Positions 62,839-64,000 of a stretch of DNA of 64,000 nucleotides are shown piece by piece. Every line of letters starts with the position of its first letter. Within the stretch, counting starts at the first letter, position 1. Position numbers and translations under genes: made by a program. Under the pieces are notes generated by a model. The model had not been told where the DNA came from, made no database searches, and saw only the letters and a list, made by a program, of their open reading frames with translations. Origin of the DNA: Endozoicomonas sp. OPT23 (GTDB lineage Bacteria > Pseudomonadota > Gammaproteobacteria > Pseudomonadales > Endozoicomonadaceae); NCBI RefSeq assembly GCF_009653635.1, contig NZ_PPFD01000005.1:62001-126000 (forward strand), read 5' to 3'.

Positions 62839-64000
62839 TTATAAATATCGGCTTTCGAGGTGTTGTTTAAAATACTCGGGATTAAGTACTTCTCCGGTAG
62901 CGTTTTTCATTAGCGTATCTGTATCGTGACAGCTTCCCTGTGACCAGATATTTTGCTTCAGCCAGTCAAATACCGGGGCCAATTCACCCTCAGCAATCAT
63001 TCGGTCAATATCAGGCAGTTGACGTCGAATAGCGGCAAACTGCTGAGCAGCATACATAGCGCCGAGCGTATAACTTGGGAAGTAGCCAAATGATCCATCC
63101 GTCCAGTGAATATCCTGCATTGGGCCGTTCTTATAATCCCCTTCAGTATTCAACCCCAGATACTGTTTCATTCTGACATTCCATTGATCAGGAATATCAT
63201 CAACCTCCATCTCGCCCTCAACCAATGCTTTTTCAATTTCATAGCGGAGAATGACATGGGCCGGATATGTCACTTCATCAGCGTCAACACGAATCAGTCC
63301 CGGCTTGACCCTCGTATAAAGCGTTTGAAGATTACCAAGACTCAGCTCAGGCTGATGACCAAAGTGCTTATGAATGACAGGCTGAATCAGTTCAAGGAAA
63401 TTGGGGTGCCTTCCTATTTGCATTTCAAAAAGCAGTGACTGACTTTCATGAACCCCCATAGATCGTGCCGTTGCTACTGGCTGACTGATCAACTCCCTAG
63501 GCAGGTTTTGTTCATAACGGGCATGACCTGTTTCATGCACCACACCCATAAGAGACTGGGTAAAATCCGATTCGTCATAGCGGGTTGTGATCCGCACATC
63601 TTCCGGAACACCACCACAAAAAGGATGCATACTGACATCGAGCCGACCGGCATTAAAATCAAAACCCAACTGGCTCATTACCTCACGTCCCAGAGCTTCC
63701 TGTGAGGGTATAGAAAAGGGCCCTTTAGGTTCATCAAACTGTTCGGACTGTTGTTTTTGTGCCACTTTTTGAATCAATTCCGGCAGCCAACTGCTTACTT
63801 CTCCGAAAATTCGATCCAGTGTTTCACTGGTCATACCGGGTTCGTATAAATTGAGTAAAGCGTCATAACGAGAGCAGCCTCTGGCTTCTGCCCGTATAGT
63901 CGCCTCTCTTCGACTCAGTTCAACAACAGGCCTTAGATTCTCGGCGAACCCCGCCCAATCGTTTTGGCCTCTCTGGGTACGCCAGGCGTGCTCACATCTC
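62839..64000 (-). CDS. M32 family metallocarboxypeptidase (5' end outside window)
   Basis: The frame is open to base 64000, so about 387 C-terminal residues are visible of an expected about 495. At the upstream edge AWRTQRGQNDWAGFAENLRPVVELSRREA matches the M32 helical domain. The zinc site HETGHARYEQ (HExxH) follows SLMGVV, and the third ligand region is SMGVHESQSLLFEMQIG. DVRITTRYDESDF, GLIRVDADEVTYPAHVILRYEIEK and GSFGYFPSYTLGAMYAAQ are further family hallmarks. The enzyme removes C-terminal residues in the cytoplasm, typically a Thermus-carboxypeptidase type. Confidence 0.96.
   Translation of the reverse strand, partial: RCEHAWRTQRGQNDWAGFAENLRPVVELSRREATIRAEARGCSRYDALLNLYEPGMTSETLDRIFGEVSSWLPELIQKVAQKQQSEQFDEPKGPFSIPSQEALGREVMSQLGFDFNAGRLDVSMHPFCGGVPEDVRITTRYDESDFTQSLMGVVHETGHARYEQNLPRELISQPVATARSMGVHESQSLLFEMQIGRHPNFLELIQPVIHKHFGHQPELSLGNLQTLYTRVKPGLIRVDADEVTYPAHVILRYEIEKALVEGEMEVDDIPDQWNVRMKQYLGLNTEGDYKNGPMQDIHWTDGSFGYFPSYTLGAMYAAQQFAAIRRQLPDIDRMIAEGELAPVFDWLKQNIWSQGSCHDTDTLMKNATGEVLNPEYFKQHLESRYL

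Noticed and set aside
62769-62870. A 33-codon plus-strand frame downstream of the M32 gene
   Set aside because: Overlaps the hairpin and the 3' end of the convergent carboxypeptidase gene and has no ribosome site or similarity that I can see.

Overview
The window looks like the chromosome of a gammaproteobacterium of the Oceanospirillales/Pseudomonadales side; an Endozoicomonas-like marine host-associated bacterium fits best, but this is inferred from gene content only. The backbone follows the gene order around Pseudomonas aeruginosa pilE-ispH-ileS-rpsT-proB-obg-rplU-ispB, so accessory genes stand out as insertions into an otherwise conserved string.

Region 1 (1-14149) holds two divergent, paralogous type IV pilus minor-pilin operons. 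The left one (minus strand, fimT-pilV-pilW-pilX-pilY1) runs off the window. The right one (plus strand, fimT-pilV-pilW-pilX-pilY1-pilE) is complete. The two PilY1 adhesins differ: the right copy has a von Willebrand A (vWA) domain split by three repeated beta-sandwich-like modules, while the left copy lacks the metal-site motif where it is expected.

Region 2 (14220-28000) is housekeeping: ispH, fkpB, lspA, ileS, ribF, murJ, rpsT, proB, obgE, rpmA and rplU. One unrecognised coiled-coil gene (20745-22298) sits in reverse orientation between murJ and ribF.

Region 3 (28324-51670) separates rplU from ispB, which are normally adjacent and divergent. It starts with a deacetylase/allantoinase remnant and a GNAT acetyltransferase. 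It then carries a type VI secretion system (T6SS) with all 13 core components in two converging arms: tssA-hcp-tssB-tssC-tssC2-tssE-tssF-tssG-clpV-vgrG-DUF6931 on plus, and fha-tssJ-tssK-tssL-tssM on minus. A DUF808 membrane protein gene lies between the arms.

Region 4 (51820-64000) has ispB, then a clear SopB/IpgD-family inositol-phosphate phosphatase (host-directed effector class) with an intact Cys-X5-Arg motif. After it come prfC, a nucleoside-recognition membrane protein, a 168-bp palindromic MITE, a periplasmic copper chaperone with a small membrane-anchored partner, a TatD nuclease, a peptide deformylase paralogue, three tandem identical tRNA-Pro(UGG) genes, a Tsx/OmpK-like porin and the 3' part of an M32 carboxypeptidase.

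Taken together, the accessory genes (duplicated pili/adhesins, T6SS, SopB-like effector) point to surface attachment, competition with other bacteria and interaction with a eukaryotic host.
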